Positions 23,977-35,340 of a DNA stretch of 64,000 nucleotides are shown in pieces; position 1 is the first letter of the stretch, and every line of letters starts with the position of its first letter. Location of the stretch: the NCBI GenBank assembly GCA_973895155.1, contig OZ316892.1, positions 20,212,001 through 20,276,000 of the forward strand. Direction: 5' to 3'. The notes under the pieces were generated by a model, which saw nothing but the letters and a program-made list of their open reading frames with translations, ran no database searches and was not told where the DNA came from. A program made the translations under genes and the position numbers. The stretch is from Marsupella aquatica (taxonomy: Eukaryota; Marchantiophyta).

Positions 23977-26900
23977 ATGGCAGCTTTGGTAGTGGCCACC
24001 GAGGTTGTGGCGTTGGTGGGCGGGATCGTCGACCTCTGCAAAAGAATCTCCGACATTGCGTCCAATTTAGAGACTCTCGGAGGGACCTCGGCCAATCTTT
24101 CGACTGACATTGAAACCCTTCACTCAAGAATCCAGGATGTTCAGGAGCAACTTAGCATTCGTGGGGAACGTGTGAATGGCAACGTGGTGAAGAAGTTGGA
24201 GACTGCGAACTCCACACTGTTGAAAGCAGAGTCGGACATACAAGATCTGAAGACAAGATTTGAAAGCAATAAGTGTTGTTTCCTACGATGGTGGCTGTCT
24301 GTCAAATTATGTATGAATTCATTCTCAGCTAAACTTGATGAACGAATTCGATCTGTGGACAAGGCCTTCGACGATGTCATCAAAATCATGAAGGACGAGA
24401 TAGAACTAAAAACTCTTGTGCAACAGGATGCCGACCTTCGACCTACCCCAACAAAAATGTCCCCCATTGATGACCTTTATGTTCCTATTGTGGAGGTACA
24501 GAATGCTGTCATCGCAGCAATTGAAAAATTGGATGGCCCTCCCTTAGTATTGTTGCATGGTGGCGTCGGCAAAGGGAAATCTACTTTAGCAAGATATGTG
24601 CATAAGTTTTATGAAAACAGAACAGAAGCGTTTCAGTATGTGCTCCTAGTCAACTGTGCAGGCAGCTCCAAATTTGATCCTTCGAACAAGCAGTATGAAA
24701 TCTTGAGGAGACTTTCTCCCGCTAGCTTAACCATTAATCCAGGGAGAGAACACAATGACTTTAATATTAGGATTGCACAATCCCTCCATGAATTTTTCTT
24801 GAGTGGCAGCAAGATGTTAATCATTTTAGACGATGTCTCAGACCGTCTGTTTATCGCTGAGATGTTGAAGGCTTCTCAATGTCGTACAAACGTGAAGTAC
24901 TTTGTTACTTCCCAAAATCCCGATTTGTGTAACAGCTGTAGGAAGTATTCTTTCCCTATTCCCATGAGCGATCCCAATGATCATGAGGCGAAGACGATTC
25001 TTGCAACCCTTGTTGGACTGAAGGACAACTTAATTCCGGAAAAGTTACAGGTCCGTTTCCGAAATTCACTTTCAGACCTTTTGTTTGTTTGTTCCTTATC
25101 ATGTTCAAAGTTTACGTTGGACTGTAAAATTCAAAACAATGCTCTATTTCAATGTTGTGTAGCATTGAATTATTTAATAAGTATATGTTAAAGCTTCGTT
25201 ACCAAGATTGGTTTTCCATGGTTTAATAACTATTACGGCAATATTTTGTTTGACATGCAGAGATTTGCAGATCAGATGATAAAGGCTACAGGTGGAAACC
25301 CATTAGCTCTCTCCTGTTTGGCGAGTAATTTTGCTAATAACCAAGACAAAACAAATGTGCGCGCATGGAATGAAGCCTACGGAGCACTGTGTCACATACT
25401 TGGCGAGTCAGAGAATATGACGGTCCTCTGGGGCACTTCTGATGATACTCCCCCCAGAAGTCTTTGGGCTGCCATGCAAGTTTGTATTAATTGTTTGCAG
25501 AGCCAGGATGCCAAAGATATATTGTTCTTGATGTACGCCTGCGAAGGAGAATCAGTCCCAGAGGAGGTGTTGAGAATTCTGCATGCTACAGCAAAAACTT
25601 CGGGTGGCATGTTTTCCACGTCAATTGCAGAATTATGGTCCAGGGAACTCTTGAAAGCTAGTACTAATACCATAGCACAAAAGCTGTTTTTTGAAAGTAA
25701 GGACCAAATAAAGTCCAAGTCATGTTCCATGTTGACGACACTGAAGCTCTACATTGACCAGCATATGGCTAGTGACCAGGAAATGCGGACTCTTTTCAGT
25801 GTTTTCAGAGGGGAAGGTGAAACTAAAGCGGATTCTAGCATCAACCATGAACGGGGCTCTGAAGTAGAACCAATGGACAACAGGCAGACCAAAGTGGCAA
25901 TCGCTCTGTGTGCATTGTACTTCGATCGAGATCATACTGATAAAAATGTAAAAGAGGCTGCAACTTGGGCTTGCGAAAAATCGCGTATGAACGACTGGAA
26001 TGCTACCATCAAAGACAGGAGACGAAAGGCCATTGAGCCCCTAATCTGGTTGCTGGACCAGACAGAAATAGACGACCCTACATGGAGAGAATCACATATC
26101 CACTGTCTGAGACAGGTACCTCCGGCAGCCCTTAAGGTTTTTGATTTATCCTCCACTTTCGATAGATTCATTTGTGCATGTTATTAACTTACCGTGTTGA
26201 ACCAATGTTTCCACTGTCTAGGACTTACCTCCTGTAACGTTTGAGAAACAGTATCTTATGTATTTTTATATGTTGCGTCATGGTGATCATATTTTCGTGT
26301 CAGCCATCCCATATCTATAAACCACAATATTGTTTTTAAGAAGTCAGAACAACAGCATGCATTTGTCTCCTGAACACTTCACGTGCATGCTGAGCTATGT
26401 TTCTGGGTTTACTGCAAGAAACAAAAACAAAAGTTAGAAATAGAAATATGCAGTGAATTTGTACTTGGGAGAAATCTTGCGGAAATCTTGCTGTGCATTA
26501 CAGTTTGCCTTATTTTGAAACGAGAGGAATTTGTATCCCCGAGATTCCAGCCCGATGGATTCTCCTTCCCGAAGTAACTTGTATGACTCTTTTTAGTTTC
26601 TTTCATGATTACAGGTATTTCTAAGGTACATCTGTTTCAACGAGCTTGATGTCAGCAACATCTGTATCCTGTTGAAGTTGACGAGTTGTCCATCAGCCCA
26701 GTTGGCAATGCTCGTTGCTCTTGCCGACATTCTTGAAATCGAAGAAATACCTTTGCTGAAAAGTGATCGTGTGACTTTTGTGCAAGAACTGGTGCACATT
26801 TTGAAATCCAATGCAGATTTCAACCGAAGTATTCAGGGCGCCGCCTGGAAAGCACTAGAAAAACTTTCCTGGAAAGCTAGTAAGGAAAGGGAGTCGGATT

Positions 26901-28102
26901 CTATCGTACGCAGCACACCAGATCTTTTGCCCACATTGGAACGCACTCTCCGAGATTCAGATACCCGTGCAACAGTTGCTGCCTCGATTTTGTGGAGTCT
27001 ATCATATGACGGAGATGAATCAATATCCCTCTATATTCTCACTGGAGATGGCGCCGGATTGCTCGATAGCCTGGTCAAATCTCTCTCCAAGGACGGGAAC
27101 CCTAAAGTACAGGTACATGCAGCATGGGCTTTAAATAATCTAGCATGGGGACAGGACACGATCAAACTCAGAATTTTAGGTGAACATGGGGCACTGGAGG
27201 GCCTCGTGGGGGCTCTGTCCAAGATTCAGAATCCCAAATTGCAAGAAGCAGCAGCATGCGCATTGTGGGGTCTAGCTACAGGAGGGGAGTCCATCAAACT
27301 CCAAATTGCGGGTGCAGATGGGACACTTGCAGGCCTGGTCAAGTCTCTCTCGGAGGACGAGAACCCTGAACTACAGGGAAATACAGCTTTTGCTTTAAGC
27401 AATCTAGCATATGGACTGCAGCCAATGAAGACCAGAATTTTGGATGAAGCTGGGGCGCTCGAGGGCCTCGTGGGGGCCTTGTCAAAGGACCGGAATCCCA
27501 AATTGCAAAAGAATGCAGCAGGGGCTTTAGCTAATCTATCCATGGGAGGGGACTCAATGAATCTCAAGCTCAGAATTTTGGATGAAGCTGGGGCGCTCGA
27601 GGGCCTTGTGGGCGCCTTGTCAAAGGACAGGAATCCCACATTGCAAAAGAATGCAGCAGGGGCTTTAGCTAATCTATCCATGGGAGGGGACTCGACGAAT
27701 CTCAAGCTCAGAATTTTGGATGAAGCTGGGGCGCTTGAGGGCCTCGTGGGGGCGTTGTCAAAGGACCGGAATCCCAAATTGCAAAAGAATGCAGCAAGGG
27801 CTTTATCTAATCTAGCCATGGGAGGGGACTCAACGAATATCACAATTGTGAAGAAGGAAGGGGCACTTGCAGGCCTGCTGAGGGCGTACTCGAAAGGCAA
27901 TAATATGCTTTTGCAGAAGCACGTTGCAGCCGCGTTAGTCAAATTGGCGTCTACACAAGACCCATCAATCAAGATCAAAGCGAGGTCCGAGGAGGGCTGG
28001 TTGGCTGCTCTGACCAAATCTGCAGCCGAGGGTGACACTGAGTTTCGAAAGGAAGCACAACGGGCATTGGAGAATCTTGAGGTCGGTAAGCCTTGGGGCT
28101 AG
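23977..28102 (+). CDS. NLR copy 2: intact helical-NB-ARC-ARM immune receptor, 1138 aa
   Basis: This is a likely intracellular immune receptor of the NLR/STAND ATPase type. Exons are 23977-25050, 25261-26115 and 26615-28102. Both introns have GT-AG ends in phase 0, and no stop interrupts the frame. Residues 1-150 form a helical, partly amphipathic region starting M-A-A-L-V-V. The P-loop GGVGKGKST is at 195-203, Walker B LIILDDVSD at 281-289, an RNBS-B-like VKYFVTSQ at about 306-313 and the GLPL motif GGNPLAL at 369-375. Where MHD is expected, SMLT is seen (about 524-527). From about residue 664 exon 3 encodes a helical lead-in and about seven ARM units of 44-46 residues instead of leucine-rich repeats. 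The start is chosen because this ATG is conserved in all three copies. Role is inferred from domain architecture. Confidence 0.93.
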
Positions 28103-30021
28103 AAATGGCTCGAGAGGTTCCTCTTAAGACTGGGCTCGTGAAGACCACCCAGAGCAAACTAAGGTATTCAGCGATTCATGTGGCATATTTTAGTTTCTCA
28201 CAAGCGTGGAATTTCTCAGTTGGGAAGGACTGGTCCAAGGTTCAACTCCTATGCCCAGATCATACGAAGGACAATTGTTTATTATATCAGAGTACCCCAA
28301 GGCTTGAATAGCCATATCTGGGCTTACAGCTCACTTGAATGTCTGAATCAAAAACTTCTCCCTTGTACGTATTCACGTTAATCTCCCAAGCTTGGGAACG
28401 CCAAGACTGATTGAAGCATCTGCTAGCAAGTAGGTAAATTCTCTTTGAACAAGGTTCAGACAGGCAATGTTGGAGCTCCGGGGTGTCTAGGCAATTGGTC
28501 CTGTCTACGGATCCTGTGGCCCCAGACTTGATGGTTACATCACAATCATCAGATTCAGATTACTCCACGGTAGTTCGACACCTTTGTAAGCCATGCCCAG
28601 TGATCGAACAGCACTCGCTCAGCTACCTGTTTGTGTGAAGAAGTTCTCTGCTAAGTTCGTTGGACAATCACCAAGTTAGAGATAAGAAATCTTGTAACTG
28701 GTTGCTTAAATGTTCTGCGCTAGTCCTCCTTGTATTTCCGCAAGACGATTGTTTTTCTCTTTTGTCTGGCAAGCTCACTTTCCTGCTTGTCCTGTTTGTC
28801 CTGTTTGTCATTTCCCCCGTTTGGAATTCCGTAGACTTGAAAATTCATTCACTCTCTCGGTTGCGATCTCAGAAGTTTGAAAGGACACTTGAAAGTAATT
28901 TTCCAAGTACTAACAGAAAATGTTCTTAAATTTCAGGATAATTTGAAAGACGTGGAAGAGTAGAACGCCTCTTTGTTAGCTCTTGGAGTCTTGTCTGCTA
29001 GAAAATTGTGGAAATACCCGACGGATTCAAAATGGACCCTGACCCACCCTGTCGCCCGAGGGTCCGCACCTCCACAGACGCAAGACGTGCGGATTCGCTG
29101 CGCTCTCTGGAATTCTGGTGAGTCCATTGATTCTCATTATTTTCGAGTTCACGGTTTTACTATCGTCAAAGTTAACGAAGAGCATTTGGAATTTTAGAAA
29201 AGCGCACACTCCGCAGTTGCGGATTTGCTTGAAAATAAATGTGCAAAAGCTTATTTCACTCCTTGGACGAGATTTGTAGAAGCGTAACTTGAAGTTGCTG
29301 GTCCCTTTCTACGAGGATCCTTCACTCGTCCTTAATGACGTGCAAGGAGGTTAGACCTTACCCTCACCGGCAAGTCGTGGTTTTGATAAGTTGCTTCAGG
29401 TGAAGAATTATCTGTACGTGGTTTAGCTGATTGTTCTGATTCGCTTGGGTCTTGACTAATGAAAAGCATTCAGCCGAATATCCGTTTGCTTCCAGGTCGG
29501 TGATGGTGAGCGTTTTGGAAATTGAGGTATTTCCCCCAATCCATATGAGACCCTGCTTTTCTAGGCATGTAGTCAGTTCCCTTCCCATTTTTGCAGTCAC
29601 GATTTCGACGTCTCTGAAGTTGATGCTCTGCTATTCTCGTTTCACTGTACACGGCAGACACAGTTACAACGCAGGCGGCTCAGGTGATGCAGATACGCAA
29701 ACCCTCTGAAATATTCTAACCTCATTCTTCTTTGTGAGCAGGGTTTAATTGAGGTTGCCCTGGAAGACCTTGCTTGCAGTTGATTGTTTCACAAAGTACG
29801 AATTGGACGCCAGTAGTAAAGTAAGGACCCGAACTCCTAAATCTGATTCATACAAGTTTCAGTAAGCCTCACGAGTCTCACTGTCCAGCCAACCAGAGTG
29901 TAAATCATTTTGCCTCCAGGAAATCTACTCTCCTTGGACCTGGAAAATGGACAGTGCACAGTAGGTGATTGTTTTAGATTTATCTAGGTGATCTGCTCAA
30001 TTTACACTGTACTGAACTGAA
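28103..30021. other. Flank downstream of NLR copy 2, no clear gene
   Basis: This matches the flank of NLR copy 3 (43613-44620) except for about 880 bases (about 28633-29515) that are missing there, and it matches part of the flank of copy 1. At 30021 the sequence joins directly to the middle of a decayed FTSHi4 exon 1, after 'ctgaactgaa'. A minus-strand reading at about 29364-29660 looks coding-like but is not recognised. Confidence 0.55.
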
Positions 30022-31462
30022 ATGGCAATGGTGGCAAGCAAGAAAATGGAGGACGAGAAGAAGGCTTGTCTGGGCTGCGTAATCTAATTTTCTCTGCTGT
30101 GAAGCACTTCTCTGAGGAGTTTTCACGAGAGTTGAGGAATGAGACCGGTTTTGACAACGAAGTTGCTCTACTCCGTTTGGGAGCAGAGTATTACGCTCTG
30201 CGAGAGAAACTTGGAGGCGGACTGATTGCGGCACAAGATGAGGTGCAAAGCAAGGTGAATGTAGTGAGGGAGCGAGGCACAGGTGCTGTGAACAACGTTC
30301 GGCACAGATTCTGGCCTCAGTTTGTTATTTGGAACCGGATAGAACTCTGGCAGGTCCGTTCTCATCAATCTTTACTTAGTTGTATGTTCTTATTCGTGGA
30401 AATGAAATGAATATAGAGTTGAATAAAGTCTGGATTTTCAAACCTGTGAAGTTCCTCTGGCTCTGCCTCCCGTCATCTAACTTTGCCACCTTTACAGGCC
30501 AAGAAAAGGATATTAGCGTTCCTGGAGTTGCACGCATTACTACCTGGCAGGAGCGCCTTGCAGAGTGGAATAGAGTTTTTTAGAGGGAGACGTTAAAAGA
30601 AACCTTGGGCGCAGCATCAAGCCAATGTGAGGTTGATGTCGATTGGCCAAAACTTGTAGCACAGATTGAGAATGCCAAGCAGGAGAAGAAGAGGCTCCGA
30701 AGGCATAGAGAGCATTCTGGTTTGCAAGGGAGTGGTGGAAACATCGGCCAAATTGCCCTACACTTACATTCTGGCCAAAGTTCTGAATCATGAGGTACGT
30801 ACATGGGAATGTCTTTCTTGACTTCATCCTGGTAAAGTGTTGATATTTAGCCATGTGCTTGAATTAGTCTCTCCTGTTGAATTTAACTCAGGTAAATCAC
30901 TGCCTCAAAGATGCTCGCTCAGGTGGCGAATTAAATTAAATATCTCCGATGGTTCCCCCTCACATAACTGCAGTGGATGGAGATCAATCGATGTACCGTT
31001 GAGACTGGGATTTCCTTGTTGTTTTATCTAGGTGAGGGCAGCTGTATATACTGAAGACATATATGACGAAGCTTTGTGTGACAATGAAGGAGGGTTTCCC
31101 TACTGATTATGTTGTGAGTAGTACTATGCCACCTTAGGTTTACGGTTATGTAGGCGATGTCCCATTGGCTGATGCTCTGTATGCCCTGATTATTTACTCT
31201 CACTACTTGCACTAGTAGATTCTTCCACAAGTTTGAATCTCAATGACTCCCAATTTGAGGATTCCTTATCAAGTTTGAGCCAGAATGGGAGGAATTGTTT
31301 TATGACAGGTAATTTCATGCACTCTTCTACAGCTTGATATTCCAGTGGATCCAACTACATATACAATGCTGGAAACGTCTGGAGTTGAAATTGATGGTCT
31401 ACACTTAAGTGGTTTGTACTACTATGGATCTTACTTGTACTATTACCAAGTGTGTTGGTCAT
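30022..31462 (+). pseudogene. Decayed 5' copy of the FTSHi4-like gene
   Basis: This matches the intact gene at 47614-54802 with introns kept, so it arose by DNA duplication and not through RNA. Seen are the 3' part of exon 1 (30022-30353), exon 4 (30498-30794), exon 5 (31032-31113) and the 5' part of exon 6 (31333-31462). Exons 2 and 3 are missing: the copy of intron 1 joins intron 3 near 30413, a deletion of about 1.4 kb. The promoter and the transit-peptide part of exon 1 are also absent. Exon 4 has TAG at 30581-30583 and single-base deletions near 30687 and in the K-rich part downstream. Exon 5 has a 4-bp insertion (atat). The rest of exon 6 lies inverted at 32866-32909. It cannot encode a working protein. 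Confidence 0.92.
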
Positions 31463-32909
31463 CTTACTATAAAAGCACGAGTGAAGCCTGAAGCCTCTAG
31501 ACCGCAACTTCTAATACAAACAAAACTGATAATGAGGCTCAATAAGGTCAAACTTTTAAATAGGATAACAAAAATGACATCAACTCTAAATAAAGACAAA
31601 ACTGAAATGAGGATGGACAAAAAAACAGGGATGGGACAAAGACTAACCAATCTGAGTCCAAAGGGGTGTAAGATGACAAAGTTATGACCACAAAACCACA
31701 AGAAGTTGCTGGAGTCTCTCTCTAAGTGCACACTCTAGGAACTAGCATCCAGTGTGAACTTACCTTTGGTCTGCACTACGTGATAAGTGCAAAAACATGG
31801 AACTTCCCTAAACTCTAAACACAAAACTATGCATTTCTTCATAAGAGCTACATTGCCTCCATGTAGAATGGGCACCTTTGGCAGTGACTTGTGACTCCTA
31901 GCCTAAATTGTACATCCCTGCCATAAGGGTTTCTACTACCCAACATGATCCCTTACCCCATCAGTGCAATTGTTATGCTCCATATAAACCCTTTACCCAA
32001 CATGATCCCTGACCCCGTAAGCGCAGATGTTATGCTCGGTATAATTGCAATGCACTTATCAATAAGTGTATGTCAATGGAATTGTGCACCTACCAATTAG
32101 TTTCAATATACACTAATAGAGGATTTTCACTTATATTGTTGTTGTTTAGTGAAAGTTTTCTGGCCTCTTTGAACTGACAAAGATTGCAAAATCCACCAAA
32201 AAGGGAAGAACAATACAATGTACAGTTGTCCAGGGTTTTCACTTATGGAGTGTGCACTTAAAGAGAGACCACTCTACCTGGAATCTGAAATTAAAAACAC
32301 TCCATATTTAACTTGCACTTTTGACACACTTTCTAGAGTTCATGTGTCCCAACAGACAGACATGGCACTAAGAGAACTCGAGCAGAACACCTTACCAACT
32401 TAAATTAGCAGTTGCTTAAAGAGCCCACCGTGGCTGTTAAGTTTCAGGCCCAATCATCCATGTCTGTGGATCTAGAATTAAGATCTGATGGCTTATGCTG
32501 AGCCTTGTGACCATTCCCCACTATCGTCCTCTATACTAGCTGGCACAAGATCACATTCTATGATATTCTGAATCCAACTGGGAACAGTTTTCCCTTGAAT
32601 TTTCACCGGTACAAAGGTCTTGGTGTACAAGGGCCCCCTTTAAAGCCATCCAACCCACATCTAATGGCCAAGAACAATGGTGATTGCATTTTCATCCTGG
32701 AACAAACTTGAGAATTTTTTTCCTGTACGTATTTTAGTCTATCTTAAACACTATTAGTAGAATTTTTATTCCTACATGAAGGGGTCTGGGTTGCCAGTTT
32801 GGGGTAGAACAAAAACATCGGGAATAAAAAAAAGAGTTTAGCGGGTTAAGGGGCAATGAAAGAATGAGCTTTTGCTTTGCTTGGTAATGTACTTGTCTAA
32901 TGTACCAAA
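31463..32909. other. 1.45-kb inverted segment interrupting the FTSHi4 pseudogene
   Basis: Exon 6 of the pseudogene stops at 31462, and its next bases (tttggtacatt...) begin at 32909 on the minus strand, running to about 32866. Turning this segment around would make exon 6 contiguous up to the point where repeat R starts. The inner part contains repeat R sequence (about 32440-32865, reverse of 12176-12640) and a short tandem duplication with 'caacatgatccc' at about 31941 and 31998. No gene is seen in it. Confidence 0.8.
32866..32909 (-). pseudogene. Inverted remnant of FTSHi4 exon 6
   Basis: Read on the minus strand, this gives a W-Y-I-R-Q-V-.-Y-Q-A-K-Q-K stretch nearly identical to the end of the second membrane segment and the basic tail in exon 6 of the intact gene (about 50830-50872). 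Homology then stops where repeat R begins. Confidence 0.88.
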
Positions 32910-33300
32910 CTAGCCCCATGACCTGTTCCTTGAACTAAATATATATAAAGAAAAATCTTGCGCAATAAAATTCCTATGTTATTTTGTCTCCTCCATATCC
33001 ATGCAAATTCCACTTGAAATTCCCACCACTAGGTAATTCCTACCTGACACTCAATCATGCCTTCTCTTTTGACTCTCCTCCTCCATGCAACTCATGATTT
33101 GTCTTTCAATTGTCTTTTACTAATGTAATCTTTCACTTTGACCACTTACATTCTGAAATATTTATACTTCCTCTTCAACAACATTTTGCAATGCATGGGC
33201 GTAGTCGGTGCTTTCTTGCATGCCTCTTTGTACAGTGCATGAGGTTCTAAGAAGTGTTTGTTTTGTTTAGAGTTGTCCCTTGCTAAGTGCATTTTTTAGG
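32910..33300 (+). repeat. Dispersed repeat R, copy 2, left part
   Basis: The part at about 33003-33298 matches 12650-12935 in direct orientation, including 'ctttcaattgtctttta', 'aacattttgcaat' and 'catgaggttctaag'. After about 33300 the two copies part, because this copy carries about 1.45 kb of other DNA before homology resumes at about 34750. Confidence 0.65.
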
Positions 33301-33632
33301 GAAATATCAATAAATGGATGAAACCATTCAAATTGTTGTTGGATGAGCATTCAGACCATATGGAGTGAACAGATACAGGGGGAAATCTTTGCTCAATGAA
33401 ATGGAGCTACTCCATGCCTTCATTCCTGAAAACTTGAGGATGCTCATCCTGTCCACACCCTTCCACTACCTGAGGTTCGTCAAGGTGTTGTTCCACAATC
33501 AAGTCTGTTGATATCTTCAGCATATAAAGCTGAGTTCAAAAATCAGGATTTAGGATTTAGGGTTTTAAGATTGAAGGTTTTAGCAACTAACAGAGAGGAG
33601 ATCATCATTTGTGTTTTCTTTGTGTCATGCAG

Positions 33633-34362
33633 CTACTGGAGCAGCTAACAAACCCAAACTTCACAGTTTGCTCTAAGGTTGCAGAGAATGCTGCAACCTG
33701 GAAGCGTGACGGCAATGCCGCTTTTGGCAGCCAGAATTTTGATCAAGCGTTATCTTGTGACACCAAGGTCAGTTTGGTCTTGGGGCTTATGTGGCTTCCA
33801 ATAATTTTGCTCTCCTGGTTTGATTAAGTGGCTTAGGCGTGGCGTTGACCATCTATATAGTGAATGTCGTTGCAGAATATGAAAGAAGAATAAGACTTGT
33901 CCAATTATCAAACTGACAGAGCACGGAGATAAATTCAAGTGACTATAGAGCGCTTGTTTGGGCTATTTTGTTTGCATCCTTAGCTTTCTCGGTTCCAGTA
34001 GGTGATATAGTAGTTGCGATGACCACACATGTAACTAATCACATGGGCAACACATGGAAAGGGAATGACAGAAATGAGCTAGTCTAAATACGATTGATGA
34101 CATTGTTTGTGTTCTCTCATACTACACTTCCAGAAAAAAATTGCCTGTGGATGTTGGTTGGGACATTTATGAATGCCAGGCATCCAGTTGATTCCAAGGA
34201 GGAGGACAGCAGGAAAGCCCAGGCGGTTCTTTTTATCAACAGGACTACTACTTTACATGTAATTGTTTTCTCCTCGGACCAGTCAGACGTTATTAAAAGT
34301 CATTGCCGTAGAATATTGTCAGCAACAGCCTCAGCGTCATCATTTTGCTGTGTACCTTCAAA
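33633..34362 (+). pseudogene. TPR-like gene fragment inside repeat R
   Basis: Two exon-like pieces can be seen. The first, 33633-33767, is flanked by AG and GT and reads 45 codons containing T-W-K-R-D-G-N-A-A-F-G-S-Q-N-F-D-Q-A-L, which fits the first helix pair of a tetratricopeptide repeat. The second, about 34170-34260, reads V-D-S-K-E-E-D-S-R-K-A-Q-A-V-L-F-I-N-R-T, like the next helix of the same repeat in plant TPR proteins related to SMYD/SET-TPR genes. There is no start, no downstream exons and no catalytic domain. It lies in a segment absent from the other copy of repeat R, so it is probably a captured or transposed gene fragment. The family assignment is tentative. Confidence 0.4.
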
Positions 34363-34749
34363 CTAACCCAAATTCTGATGGTCCTTCCAATGCTCTGTAA
34401 TACTTTGTAAGTGATGCTTTGAATAGGGCTCTACTCATTGTATCTCCAAAATTTGCATTGGAACTCGCTGACATAATATTTTCTTCTCCTAAAAATTGCC
34501 ACGATCTATTCTCTTCACAATTCTCTTTGGGCATGAACTCATAAAAAATGCTTTCAATAGAGCTCTACTCATAATGATTTTATTGACATGGAAAACCTGA
34601 ATGGTTCCTGGTTTAATTAAATACATATATTAAAATGAAAGTTGCACTAATGCTAAGAAATTGCACTTTTTGGTTTGTTTTATGAGATTAGTTTTATCTC
34701 ATGCACCAAGAACCATTGCACTATATCCTTGTACTATAACGAGAGAAGA

Positions 34750-35340
34750 ACTTGCAATTCCTTGCACACATTTTTGTGCAACTTACAATTCCCTTGCACT
34801 TAAATGAGGTAGACTCTCGTGCAGTGCACATTCTGGAAGTTTTATGTTGCACTTAGGGAGTTGTGACAGCTGTGTTTTTGGTAAGTATTTTTTTAGCTAC
34901 CAAAAACCTGCACCATAAACACTTATCTATAAAGCATAATCCTTATTCTGAACTTATCAATAAGTGATTCCAAGGAACTTATCAATAAGTGTGCCATATT
35001 TCAGTGGTATGCATGTTATGCACTTACTGAGTTCAAAACAGGTGTTTTAGAATTACAAAGACCATAAACCCCAAAACCCTATAGTGCATAGCTGAGCTTT
35101 CAGGGGAGTGTGGACTTACAAAGTCAGAGTTCACCCGCATATTTCCTCCATGACTGTAGATATTTTGTAGAAGGGTCTCATCAAAGGCTGGGGATGGGTA
35201 AACTAGGATGTCCCTAACCTCTTGGGTCTGGCTCCCATCGCACTGGGCTTTCCGGAAGTAAAGTAACGGATTTGGAAATACCTGGTTTGCCACTTGTGAC
35301 CGAACTCTAAAGGTCATACTTTAGGGGTGCCTAGGGATCT
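34750..35340 (+). repeat. Dispersed repeat R, copy 2, right part with empty Copia site
   Basis: This matches about 12950-13117 joined to 19971-20470. The single CACTT at about 34850-34854 within 'tgttgcacttagggag' is the unoccupied counterpart of the Copia target. The sequence has several ACTTATCAATAAGT near-palindromes (about 34940-34995). Confidence 0.7.
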
